Part shown: positions 35,496-43,861 of the stretch, one piece after another | Layout of the letters: every line of letters starts with the position of its first letter | Position numbering within the stretch: the stretch's first letter is position 1 | Source of the DNA: Streptomyces pluripotens | Lineage (GTDB): Bacteria > Actinomycetota > Actinomycetes > Streptomycetales > Streptomycetaceae | Assembly (NCBI RefSeq): GCF_000802245.2 | Contig: NZ_CP021080.1 | Location: 2,790,001 to 2,854,000, forward strand | Direction: 5' to 3' | Length of the DNA stretch: 64,000 nt | Made by a program: the position numbers and the translations under genes | The notes under the pieces: generated by a model | What the model was told of the DNA's origin: nothing | Databases searched by the model: none | The model's input: the letters and a program-made list of their open reading frames with translations, nothing else

Positions 35496-36740
35496 GTGAG
35501 GAGCGGGCAGCGACTGGGGCGGCGGTTCGGGTGGCTCTGGGGAGCGTACGGGACCAGCGCGCTCGGCACCTGGCTCGCCTTCGGCGCGTTCCCGCTGATC
35601 GCCGTGCGGGTACTTGACGCCGGACCGGCCGAGGTCGCCGCGCTCTCCTCAGCAGGGTCTGCGGTGGGCGCGGCCGTGGCGGTGCCGCTCGGCCCATGGG
35701 TGGAGTTCCGCCGCAAACGGCCGGTGCTGATCGCGATGGACCTGGTGCGGTTCGCGGCGCTGCTGACGGTCCCCGTCGCGTACGCGCTCGGCGCACTCAC
35801 GTTCCTCCAGCTCCTGCTGGTCTCGGTGGTCGTCGCGGCGGCCGACATCACCTTCCGCGCCGCCTCCGGCGCGCACCTGAAGACGCTGCTGCCGGCCGCG
35901 GACCTGCTCGTCGCCAACGCCCGGTTCGAGTCAACGGCATGGACGACCACGATCATCGGACCGCCGCTCGGTGGCGCCGCGATCGGGCTGCTCGGTCCGG
36001 TGGCGACGGTGGCCGCCGACGCGGTCAGCTACCTGCTCTCGGCCCTGGGCATCGGCGCGATGGGCGGGCACGAGCCACTGCCCGAGCGCCGGGAGGCCGT
36101 ACGCCTGCGGGCCCGGGACCTCCTGGACGGCTGGCGGCACATCCTCGCCGACGCGACGCTGCGTCCGCTGTTTCTCCACACCGCCTTGTTCAACGGCCTG
36201 GTGATGGCCGCCTCGCCGCTGCTGGCCGTCCTGATGCTCGGCCGACTCGGGTTCGCACCGTGGCAGTACGGCCTCGCCTTCGCCGCGCCCTCGATCGGCG
36301 GGCTACTCGGTTCGCGGCTGGCCCGACCACTCGTCACCCGGCTCGGGCAGCGCCGGGCCCTGGTCATGGCCGGGACAATGCGGGCGATCTGGCCCGTCGG
36401 CCTGGCCTTCCCGGGGTCAGGCACCGCAGGACTGCTGCTGGTGATGGGCGTCGAACTCGGGCTCATCTTCTGCTGCGGGGTCTTCAACCCCGTCCACGCC
36501 ACCTACCGCCTGGAGCGCACCGCGCCCGACCGGGTCACCCGCATGCTGTCCGCCTGGGCGGTGACGACCAAGGCCTCGACCGCAGCCCTGACGGCCGTCT
36601 GGGGCGTGTTGGGTGGCGTGCTCGGCCCGCGTACGGCCATCGGCCTGGCCGGCGTGTTCCTGCTGGCGACCCCGCTGCTGCTCCCCCACCGTGCGGCGGC
36701 GCTCCCCTCAGAGCCGGAGTCGGCGTCGAGCCGCGCCTGA
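35496..36740 (+). CDS. MFS exporter (EntS/MFS_3 type)
   Basis: A 414-residue, 12-helix transporter. FGWLWGAYGTSALGTWLAFG opens helix 1; RRKRPVLIAMDLVRF is the loop after helix 2; ESTAWTTTIIGPPLGGAAIG is helix 5; VFNPVHATYRLERTAPD and FNGLVMAASPLLAVLMLG appear in the second half. This is the family of enterobactin exporter EntS and macrolide exporters; substrate unknown. The GTG start at 35496 leaves a short tail before helix 1; an earlier TTG would add 24 residues with no family similarity. Divergent from the LysR gene. Confidence 0.82.
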   Translation: MRSGQRLGRRFGWLWGAYGTSALGTWLAFGAFPLIAVRVLDAGPAEVAALSSAGSAVGAAVAVPLGPWVEFRRKRPVLIAMDLVRFAALLTVPVAYALGALTFLQLLLVSVVVAAADITFRAASGAHLKTLLPAADLLVANARFESTAWTTTIIGPPLGGAAIGLLGPVATVAADAVSYLLSALGIGAMGGHEPLPERREAVRLRARDLLDGWRHILADATLRPLFLHTALFNGLVMAASPLLAVLMLGRLGFAPWQYGLAFAAPSIGGLLGSRLARPLVTRLGQRRALVMAGTMRAIWPVGLAFPGSGTAGLLLVMGVELGLIFCCGVFNPVHATYRLERTAPDRVTRMLSAWAVTTKASTAALTAVWGVLGGVLGPRTAIGLAGVFLLATPLLLPHRAAALPSEPESASSRA

Positions 36741-36910
36741 CGGGCCGCCACGAGCCACCCCCGGCACCGGATCGGCCCGCCTCGGCGAAACCGCCAGACT
36801 CCCCAGGGGCGGGTCATGAGGAGGTGCGGCTCGGCCCAGCAGTTCCGTGCTCGGAACTGACGAAGCAGCAGTCGGCATCCATGTCAGTGCTCTGATCTAC
36901 GGTGTCCCCC

Positions 36911-38587
36911 ATGCCACCTTCCGAGATCACGCGCGCGGGGATCCTGCGGGCGATTGCTGAGTGTGACCGGCTCGGGCCCGAAGCGTTCCGTGCCGAGTAC
37001 GGCTACCACGCGGCTGCAAAGTACCTACTCGTTCACGAGGGGCGGCAGTACGACTCAAAAGCCATAGCGGGTGTTGCCCACCTGTACGACTTTGGTGTGG
37101 CGCTCAAACCCTCAACTCCAGGATTCAGTGGCGGTCTCAAGCACGCGGTGGCGTGGTTGAGACGGGAGGGCTTCACTGTCGTGGAGCCGCCCAAGACCTT
37201 TCACCGACGCGTGGGGGACGTGCGTCCTGCACGTCGCACGGACGGGACAGCGTTGCACCGGCCCGTGCTTCTGCTCTGGGCGATCGGACAGGCGGTGGTC
37301 GGCGCCCCACGCATGCGATCGTGGTCAACGACGCGCGACGCTGTAGCCCCGCTGATGGAGAAGTACGCCCACGTCGATGACGGCGTGGATGGCGCGCGAT
37401 ACCCCTTTTGGGCACTCACGCGTGATGACTTGTGGACCTTGGACCGTGCAGAGGATCTCACCCTCACCAGCCGTGGGCGGCGTCCCACCGTGGAGTCCTT
37501 GAACCAGGTCGACCCCGCCGGGGGTCTCCGTGAAGACGACTACGCTCTGCTGCAGTCGCGTCCCGAAGCCGCAGCCTCTGCTGCTGCCGGCCTCATCCTG
37601 CGCTACTTCTACCCGCTGCATCCCGATCTGCTGGGAGACTTCGGGTTGCACGAACTACTCGCTGGCCGGTGGGCCGACGCACTACGCCCCCAACTGGGCG
37701 AGAGCTTCAAGGACCGCGATGCCATCTGGCGCGCCTACGGCGGTCAGAAGATGGCGGGCATCGGCTGCCTCGCCGATGGCATCCTCAGTGCCTTCTCGGA
37801 CGAAAAGGGGCCCTACGACGACCGTCGCATCCCGGACACGAACTGGATCGCCTACGTGGGAGACGGCCTCTCCGGCGACCAGCAGATCACCGACGGCAAC
37901 GAGCTGATGGCCGCATACCAGGCCACGGGACGCCCTCTCCGCTACTGGCACAAGCCGTATCAGGGGCAGTTCAGCTTCGAGACCTGGGCGGTCATCGTCC
38001 AACGCCGACTACGGTGGGGGGTCGGAGAAGACAAGAAGTGGCGCCGGGAGTTCCTCTGGATCCTGGCCCCCGTTCCCTCTCCGGAACGCGAGACGTGGCC
38101 AGCTGAGGTTTCGGAGGCACTGGACGCTGATACGGGCGCGCTTCACGACGACACCGGCACCTACCGCCCAAGTGACGTGGACCCCGAAGTGCAGGACACC
38201 GCGGAGAGTGACAAGGACGCGTACCGACGTCTCTCCCGGAGCGCGGAAGCCAACGCCAACCGCCGAGGACAGCTGAAGAGGCCGTCGCTCGCCGACCGGT
38301 TCGTCCGCGACCCCAGCGCACGGGCAGCAGTTCTCCGCCGCTGCAACGACAGCTGCGAGAATCCCCAGTGCGACGGCCACCCCAAGGAGCGCACCACGGC
38401 AGGCAAGCCGATCTTGCAGGTCGATCACGTGCACGACCTAGCCAAGGGTGGCCCTGACGTTCCGTGGAACATGATCGCCCTGTGTCCCAACTGCCACGCC
38501 CTCAAAACCTACGGCGTCAACCGGGAGAAGCTCCGCCGCCGGCTCTCTGCCACTGCGAAGCAACTGCACGCCGAGGCACTTCGGTAG
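36911..38587 (+). CDS. ScoMcrA-like type IV restriction endonuclease (SBD-SRA-HNH)
   Basis: A 558-residue protein that looks like the S. coelicolor enzyme cleaving Dcm-methylated and phosphorothioate-modified DNA. Residues 1-95 form a small N-terminal domain. Residues ~96-240 are a sulfur-binding domain: LHRPVLLLWAI supplies His116-Arg117, and YPFWALTRDDLWTL supplies Tyr164, Pro165 and Ala168, with Arg190 in SRGRRPT, the pocket I recall for phosphorothioate binding. An SRA-like region follows (YVGDGLSGDQQITDGNEL). The C-terminal HNH nuclease has cysteine pairs around CNDSCENPQCDG and CPNCHALK, and HVHDLAKGGPDVPWNMIALC gives the H-N-H set (about 506, 520, 529). ATG 36911 chosen; an ATG-like start 9 bp earlier is possible. 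Confidence 0.92.
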   Translation: MPPSEITRAGILRAIAECDRLGPEAFRAEYGYHAAAKYLLVHEGRQYDSKAIAGVAHLYDFGVALKPSTPGFSGGLKHAVAWLRREGFTVVEPPKTFHRRVGDVRPARRTDGTALHRPVLLLWAIGQAVVGAPRMRSWSTTRDAVAPLMEKYAHVDDGVDGARYPFWALTRDDLWTLDRAEDLTLTSRGRRPTVESLNQVDPAGGLREDDYALLQSRPEAAASAAAGLILRYFYPLHPDLLGDFGLHELLAGRWADALRPQLGESFKDRDAIWRAYGGQKMAGIGCLADGILSAFSDEKGPYDDRRIPDTNWIAYVGDGLSGDQQITDGNELMAAYQATGRPLRYWHKPYQGQFSFETWAVIVQRRLRWGVGEDKKWRREFLWILAPVPSPERETWPAEVSEALDADTGALHDDTGTYRPSDVDPEVQDTAESDKDAYRRLSRSAEANANRRGQLKRPSLADRFVRDPSARAAVLRRCNDSCENPQCDGHPKERTTAGKPILQVDHVHDLAKGGPDVPWNMIALCPNCHALKTYGVNREKLRRRLSATAKQLHAEALR

Positions 38588-38672
38588 GCCCTCAAGGGCG
38601 TTATCTGCCCGGGCCGTTCGACCGCCTTCGGTTCGTCCCGAAGCACCTTGGGGGTGGGGCGGAGTCCTGGGC

Positions 38673-38720
38673 TGCTGTGGCTCCTCCCTGCTGTGGCTCC
38701 TCCCTGCTGTGGCTCCTCCC
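38673..38720. repeat. three tandem 16-bp units
   Basis: TGCTGTGGCTCCTCCC occurs three times without mismatch, 86 bp past the endonuclease stop codon. Non-coding; likely replication slippage. Confidence 0.95.
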
Positions 38721-38815
38721 TGCGCTGATGGTCCGCAGGCGTCCGCGCTTGCCCGCCGTTGTTCATCTGTGGTGTCACGCAGGTGGACACTCGAGGGTCC
38801 CGAGGACGCGATACA

Positions 38816-39121
38816 GTGCGCGCCGTGGACATACCCAGCTGGTTCGTCTGGATCGCTCTCGGTCTGGCCGCCCTGCAGGCCCTCGGCCTCATTCCCGCCA
38901 TCCGTCGACTGCGCGGATCCGACTCCTCGGTGCGTTTCAAGGCGCGCCTCGACCTGCTGGACATCGTCGCCTCCCTGCTGCTCCTCGGCGGCATTCTGCT
39001 GAGCCTCGCAGTAGCGGAATCCTGGTTCTGGCTCACCATCGCCGGCTTCGCGCTCATGGCCGCCGTCTACGCCGTGAAGGGCGTCCACTGGCTTTACGCC
39101 CGCCGCTCTCCCACGGCCTGA
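38816..39121 (+). CDS. small three-helix membrane protein, unknown
   Basis: About 101 residues with three hydrophobic stretches: IPSWFVWIALGLAALQALGL, IVASLLLLGGILLSLAVAES and WFWLTIAGFALMAAVYAVKG, separated by a basic loop (RRLRGSDSSVRFKARLD). The C-terminus ends LYARRSPTA. Not recognised. GTG 38816 and GTG 38825 are alternatives, both with a GAGG box upstream at long distance. It sits between the endonuclease and the integrase remnant, so it may belong to the accessory region. Confidence 0.55.
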   Translation: MRAVDIPSWFVWIALGLAALQALGLIPAIRRLRGSDSSVRFKARLDLLDIVASLLLLGGILLSLAVAESWFWLTIAGFALMAAVYAVKGVHWLYARRSPTA

Positions 39122-39276
39122 TCCAAACGACAGACTGTCACCGCTCGGTGCACCACTTCTTGCGGCTGTTCCGGACGCAACGCGGCGGACCCGTCCAGGA
39201 CGCCGGGTACGGCGAGGTGAGGGCGGAAAGCCCGCACGCGTGCTCTCACGTGCGCTCAGTGCGCGTCACTACTCGC

Positions 39277-39455
39277 GATGCGCCCATATGGCCTCGCCAT
39301 GCTGCCGTGTCCACGTGGCTCAGTTCTGGGGTGGAACCGCAGAGGTAGCCGCGCGCTCCGGCCATTCCCTGGCCGTACTGTTCCGGTTGTCTGCGAAATG
39401 CCTGGACGGGGGTGCCGGCACGGCGAACGCCGCATCGAACAGGCGCGTGAGAACG
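39277..39455 (+). pseudogene. eroded tyrosine integrase, C-terminal remnant
   Basis: Fragments of an actinomycete tyrosine recombinase appear in successive frames: RPYGLA (from RPYDL), then RHAAVSTWLSSGVEPQ, then EVAARSGHSLAVLFRLSAKC LDGG, then NRR/ATREQ-like remains. At least two, probably three, frameshifts separate them, and the catalytic tyrosine position has changed (RLSAKC where RVYAKC is expected). Clearly dead. A sister remnant lies at 43.2 kb. Confidence 0.75.
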
Positions 39456-39516
39456 GCAGCCAGGAGGCCCGGGAGCTGCCCCACGCCTGCCCCACACGAA
39501 CTGGTCAGCACCCGGA

Positions 39517-42294
39517 TCAGAGGGGCAAAAGGCGCTTACGCGGCCGGAGTTGCCTGGGGAGTTCGCGCTCCAGATTGCGGGAGGCTACGAGAAGCGGTGC
39601 GGAGAAATGCCGCAACCAAAAAGAACTGATCCGCACCGGAATGGTGATCAGCAGGGTATCGAAAAGGAAAGTCTCGAAGGGAACCTTCTGAATCCGCTTA
39701 GGATTACGGGACCCGCGCTTGGGGAGATTTACCAAGGCCACGTAAATGTCACACCGAAGACGCGGAACGAGCGAAAGATCCATAGAATATAGGGACACGA
39801 TCATCGTCAAGGCGACGATGCCCATCCGAGCCAAAAAACCCGACTCATTGCCATGAACATCAGAAGAAGACAGAATCGGAATGAACACAAACCATACTGA
39901 ATAAATATAGGCCAGCGTCGCAAAGAATAAGGGTAAGGAAAAAAAGAACCCCGCCCCGAACCTGCCGGGAGCTGGCACACCCGAGATAGCCAACACTCCT
40001 GGGAACTCGACAGCATGGCGAACCGCGCCCTTCCTCGCCAGTTCGACCGACCAGCTCAGGCAATGCGTATACAAGGACGGCCGATAGGCTCTCCATAGAA
40101 CAACGTCCCGCTTGAACCAGGCCTGGCGGGCGTCAATTGTGTTCACCTTGTCGGTAAGCCACTCGGGCGCCCCCTCCTCGGCGCATTCCACCGCCGCTGA
40201 CTGATGGCGCAGCCCCGCCTCGGCGACCAGTAGAATCAACTCATCGGAGGGGTTCGATCCTGTCTGGACCATTTCCAGGATCATGGCCCGCAACGGCGGA
40301 TACGACATGTTCGCCACCACCAACCCAGGTTGCTCTGCAACAAGGTCCACCCCCGTGGCCGCGGCGAGCCGCATCGCGGCCGGCACATCGACGGCAGCGT
40401 AGCTACTGAAGAGCTGAATCAGTCGTTCACGGTCGTCCTGGACCAGGTCCCGGAAAAGGTTTTCAAGTGTAATCCGAGGCCTTCGCCCGTACGCGGTCAG
40501 CCATTCCTCAGCTTCTTTGAGTACGACGTTGAACAAATGCAGCCTCCGCAGCCAGACGCCGTCCCAGGAACCAGCCGGAGTCTGGGCTAGGAACGTCGAC
40601 TCGGCTGCCGCGTAGGCCGCCCACGACGGGTGGTCGTACAACTGGGTCTCCAGAAAGCAACGGCCGACGACCAAGCTGTCGGCACCACAATCGCTCAGTT
40701 CCCGCAGGGCATCAACGCGACGGGCCCTCGGCAGCAAGGCCAAGGCGAAGGGGATGACCTCTTCAAGGCGGGAAGCCGTAAAAGCATCCGGGTTCGCGGA
40801 GAAGGCACGGTGGGCCGTCATGAGTTCCGCCCAACCATGGGTACGACCCTCTGCGGCCTCTTTGGCAGCGAAGAACTCACAGAAAGTTAGGTGGATGAAA
40901 CGAAAGCTCTCTCCAATGCGTTCCTCTGAAACCAAGCCAGTCTCCTTTGCGAGGTCACGGAACCGCTGCTCAGCCTCCTTCTTGCCACACCGGTAGATGC
41001 CCGCCACGACCTCCACCGCACGCGTCCAGGACAGCGAGTTCGCCGCTTGTTCCGGGTCGCACATGTGCTCAAAGGCAAGTCGCCCAAAGATAGTTTCCCG
41101 TTGTTCCCGCAGCAGACTCTTTGCGGGCATTTCCAACTGCCTGCCACGCCGAGCGACAAGGAGTTCCTCAACGACCTTCGAATAAAACGCCGTTCGGGTG
41201 TCAATTGCCACGCCCTTGGCGCCATGCTGATCGTGGCTGACGTACATCGCGAGAACCAGCGGATTACTGCACATCTCCCGGAGAGTGGGGCGATCTGTCA
41301 GGTTGTTGTAGAGACGCAGGATCTCGGCACGCTTGTCCTTAGCATAGTGCGGCCATTTCGTAAGGAATACGTAGATATCCTCAGGCGAGAACGGCCGAAC
41401 GTGGAAGACCGGCGGAAAGTCCGCCTCCAAATGGTCGCTGACCTGGCTGTGAAACTGCGAGCGCATAGTGAGGACGACGGAGTTATGCGGACTGTCGGAG
41501 GCAAGCCGTCCGCTGAGCGCACGCAGGGTAGCCGCGACACGCAGGTAGTCGCTGCCGGCGACCTCGTCAAGTCCGTCGAGGATGAGGAAGAGACCATCGC
41601 CCCTGATATACGAGTCGAACAGCTCACCCATGTCAAAGCCCTGAACCTTGGCAACATGGTCGCGCAGAAACTTCACGGCCCAATTGGCCATGGTCTTGTC
41701 GCTGCTTACATTCTTCGGCGGGGTGAAGCGCTTCAACTCGACCAAGATTGGCAACCGGTGTCCGGGCCGGATCGCCTCCGCCTCTCGGCATGCGTCCCGA
41801 AACATTTTCTTCGCCAACGAGGACTTACCCGAACCCGGGTCGCCAACTACCCGCACCCGGGACATGTCCTGAATCTCGGTGACGTCACCGGAGTACACAA
41901 AAGATGCTGCGCCGTTCTCAAGCTTCAAGGAGACAAACGCACGGTCAGCCTCTAGGTGACCGGCTTCGTCACGGCCGGGCACCTGGAGGAACCGGGTATG
42001 CGGGTTGCCGAGTCCGTAGCGGCAGTACTCCTTGAGACTCACCCGCCTAGCGAGCGAACTGCGTGACCACTTGGCGAGTCGAAAGAGAGCGGCTTCCAGC
42101 CACATACGAACGTTCTGCCGCAGGAATATGCTGATGCGACGCGCCACCATGTAGATCAATGGGGTGAGGACGAGCGTGACAGCAGCAGTAACGAGGACCG
42201 TTTTCAGATCTACGAGAGAGCTGATCTTGCTCGAATCCAGTGTGACCGTGCCCGCAGTCGCCGCTCTCATGCTTCCCGCGCTCAGCACGTCCAT
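39517..42294 (-). CDS. membrane-anchored NACHT NTPase (STAND family)
   Basis: A 925-residue protein. One N-terminal helix lies at about 31-50 (KTVLVTAAVTLVLTPLIYMV). The NACHT domain has Walker A GDPGSGKSS (151-159), Walker B LFLILDGLDEV (235-245), a sensor VVLTMRSQF, and the helical region TLREMCSNPLVLAMYV. A long alpha-helical middle with leucine/alanine pattern precedes a C-terminal membrane part (about 778-805, 818-835 and 872-888). Leu787 and Leu789 use TTA. The C-terminal third is much poorer in GC than its neighbours. Membrane NACHT proteins are found among bacterial antiphage sensors; a defence role is inferred. The ATG has GGGGGA upstream. Confidence 0.85.
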   Translation of the reverse strand: MDVLSAGSMRAATAGTVTLDSSKISSLVDLKTVLVTAAVTLVLTPLIYMVARRISIFLRQNVRMWLEAALFRLAKWSRSSLARRVSLKEYCRYGLGNPHTRFLQVPGRDEAGHLEADRAFVSLKLENGAASFVYSGDVTEIQDMSRVRVVGDPGSGKSSLAKKMFRDACREAEAIRPGHRLPILVELKRFTPPKNVSSDKTMANWAVKFLRDHVAKVQGFDMGELFDSYIRGDGLFLILDGLDEVAGSDYLRVAATLRALSGRLASDSPHNSVVLTMRSQFHSQVSDHLEADFPPVFHVRPFSPEDIYVFLTKWPHYAKDKRAEILRLYNNLTDRPTLREMCSNPLVLAMYVSHDQHGAKGVAIDTRTAFYSKVVEELLVARRGRQLEMPAKSLLREQRETIFGRLAFEHMCDPEQAANSLSWTRAVEVVAGIYRCGKKEAEQRFRDLAKETGLVSEERIGESFRFIHLTFCEFFAAKEAAEGRTHGWAELMTAHRAFSANPDAFTASRLEEVIPFALALLPRARRVDALRELSDCGADSLVVGRCFLETQLYDHPSWAAYAAAESTFLAQTPAGSWDGVWLRRLHLFNVVLKEAEEWLTAYGRRPRITLENLFRDLVQDDRERLIQLFSSYAAVDVPAAMRLAAATGVDLVAEQPGLVVANMSYPPLRAMILEMVQTGSNPSDELILLVAEAGLRHQSAAVECAEEGAPEWLTDKVNTIDARQAWFKRDVVLWRAYRPSLYTHCLSWSVELARKGAVRHAVEFPGVLAISGVPAPGRFGAGFFFSLPLFFATLAYIYSVWFVFIPILSSSDVHGNESGFLARMGIVALTMIVSLYSMDLSLVPRLRCDIYVALVNLPKRGSRNPKRIQKVPFETFLFDTLLITIPVRISSFWLRHFSAPLLVASRNLERELPRQLRPRKRLLPL

Positions 42295-42383
42295 TTGATC
42301 CCCCCGGCTGTCGATCCCCCATTAGATAGCAGGCCCTAGCACTGCATTGGCCCGGAGTGACTGAATCGTGATCGAGCCTCAGA

Positions 42384-42397
42384 GGCTGTCTCACGTG
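42384..42397. repeat. 14-bp direct repeat, copy 1
   Basis: GGCTGTCTCACGTG; copy 2 at 43115-43128 differs in one base. The pair encloses the DinB-family gene. Confidence 0.6.
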
Positions 42398-42509
42398 GCA
42401 ACTGAAGTTCCGCGAGCTTCTTCAGTAGCTCGCCGCGGTGGCCATGGCCAGGCTTCGGCTCTGCCGGTCGGTGCGGCCACGTACTGGATCTTGAGGTCAC
42501 GAGTAACCC

Positions 42510-43112
42510 ATGGCAGGCTCATGCCGCGTGATCGATGAATTCGCTAAGGGCACCTTGCACGGGAGACTGCGGCGGGACCGCAAGACGCTGCTCTGGAAAC
42601 TCGACGGCCTGTCCGAATATGACGCCCGTCGACCTTTGACAGTGACCGGGACCAACCTCCTCGGCCTGGTCAAACATGTGGCCAGCGTCGAGGCCAGGTA
42701 CTTGGGCGAAGTCTTCAACCGGCCGTCTCCGGAACCGCTGCCCCGGTGGCAGGACCACGACGGCAGCGATCTGTGGGCTGCTGAGGACGAGGCGCGCGAT
42801 CAGATCATCGAGTCCTACCGGCGCACGTGGGAACACTCGGACACGACGATCGACGAGCTCTCCCTCGATGCCCCCGGCCACGTGCCGTGGTGGCCGGAAC
42901 CTTATGCCAACACGAACCTGTTCGCCATCCTGGTCCACGTCCTCGGCGAGACCAACCGGCACGCCGGGCACGCCGACATCCTGCGCGAAGGCGTGGACGG
43001 CCGAACCGGGATGCGCCCCGAACACGAGATGCAGATCGATGAGGACGCCCGCACCGCCTACTGCATGAAGATCGAGCAGGCCGCCAGATCGGCCGCATCA
43101 GTCAAGGCATAG
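42510..43112 (+). CDS. DinB-superfamily protein (DUF664-like)
   Basis: A 200-residue four-helix bundle protein. The metal-ligand histidines of this family are visible in LVKHVASVEARYLGEVF and HVLGETNRHAGHADILREGV. DinB-like proteins include mycothiol- and bacillithiol-dependent S-transferases and other metal-dependent enzymes; the specific reaction is unknown. ATG at 42510. It lies between the NACHT gene (divergent) and an integrase remnant, flanked by a 14-bp direct repeat. Confidence 0.8.
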   Translation: MAGSCRVIDEFAKGTLHGRLRRDRKTLLWKLDGLSEYDARRPLTVTGTNLLGLVKHVASVEARYLGEVFNRPSPEPLPRWQDHDGSDLWAAEDEARDQIIESYRRTWEHSDTTIDELSLDAPGHVPWWPEPYANTNLFAILVHVLGETNRHAGHADILREGVDGRTGMRPEHEMQIDEDARTAYCMKIEQAARSAASVKA

Positions 43113-43114
43113 AA

Positions 43115-43128
43115 GGCTGTCCCACGTG
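43115..43128. repeat. 14-bp direct repeat, copy 2
   Basis: GGCTGTCCCACGTG, 13/14 identical to the copy at 42384-42397 and in the same orientation. Confidence 0.6.
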
Positions 43129-43169
43129 ACGTGATGCTTGATGTTCGAGCGGCATGATGCCGGCCGTGA

Positions 43170-43382
43170 GCCTCACTGCTGGCCCGTCGCCCCTACGACC
43201 TTCGGCATGCTGGGGTGTCGTTCTGGCTCAGTTCCGGCGTGGACGCAATGGAGTGCGCCCGCCGCGCCGGCCACAGCATCGCAGTGCTGCACAAGGTGTA
43301 CGCCAAGGTGCTTGAACAGACCCTGGAGCGCGCGAACAGCCGGATCGATGCGGCTCTACGGGAGTGGAACGAGCCGGAGTGA
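43170..43382 (+). pseudogene. tyrosine integrase C-terminal fragment
   Basis: One continuous frame after a stop codon: ARRPYDLRHAGVSFWLSSGV, then DAMECARRAGHSIAVLHKVY, then AKVLEQTLERANSRIDAALR and EWNEPE-stop. It keeps the LRH catalytic box, the AGHS box and the tyrosine nucleophile (HKVYAKVL), but the N-terminal half and the first catalytic arginine are missing. It lies 170 bp from the 3' end of tRNA-Tyr, where an integrase of a tRNA-targeting element would sit. Confidence 0.85.
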
Positions 43383-43507
43383 TCACGCTCTCCCCCGGGG
43401 ACACCTGGGGGACGCACACTGATCGACAGTGGGATACAGGCGGTACGAGGTGAGACGCGCCCGCGTCCCGTCCATGATGAATCGAACGGGGATCACTAAC
43501 GAGAAAA

Positions 43508-43542
43508 CCCTCCTGACCTACCATGATGGCTGGTCAGGAGGG
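43508..43542 (-). terminator. intrinsic terminator after tRNA-Tyr
   Basis: CCCTCCTGACC pairs with GGTCAGGAGGG across a 13-nt loop, followed on the minus strand by TTTTC, a classic U-tract. It lies 14 bp past the tRNA-Tyr gene. Confidence 0.92.
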
Positions 43543-43555
43543 GTCTTCCCTAATG

Positions 43556-43637
43556 TGGCGGCGCCAGGATTCGAACCTGGGAAGGCTGAGCCGGCAGATT
43601 TACAGTCTGCTCCCTTTGGCCGCTCGGGCACACCGCC
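43556..43637 (-). tRNA. tRNA-Tyr (GTA anticodon)
   Basis: An 82-nt class II cloverleaf with a long variable arm, acceptor GGCGGTG/CGCCGCC, anticodon stem GCAGA/TCTGC enclosing loop CTGTAAA, T-loop TTCGAAT, discriminator A. tRNA-Tyr is the integration site I recall for SLP1 in S. coelicolor. No second copy of its 3' end was found in this window. Confidence 0.95.
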
Positions 43638-43861
43638 GGGTTGTGCTGCCATGGGTCCCGCTCGGGGCGGTGCTCCCTGGCAACGACGTAAACAATACCC
43701 GATGCCCAGGGGTGCTTCGCCACCCGGTTGATCTCCACCCCTGGGGGCGTCCGGTGGCTAGGCTGGTGCGGATGCGGCCCGGCACGTTGCCGGACCGGCG
43801 ACCGCCGCCGCGCACGCCGGCACGCACCCGATACGCACCCCGATACAAGGAGCCACAGGAC

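Noticed and set aside
43508..43637. A complete integrative element ending at tRNA-Tyr
   Set aside because: I found no second copy of the tRNA-Tyr 3' end in the window, so no intact element with matching att sites can be claimed; only remnants are present.
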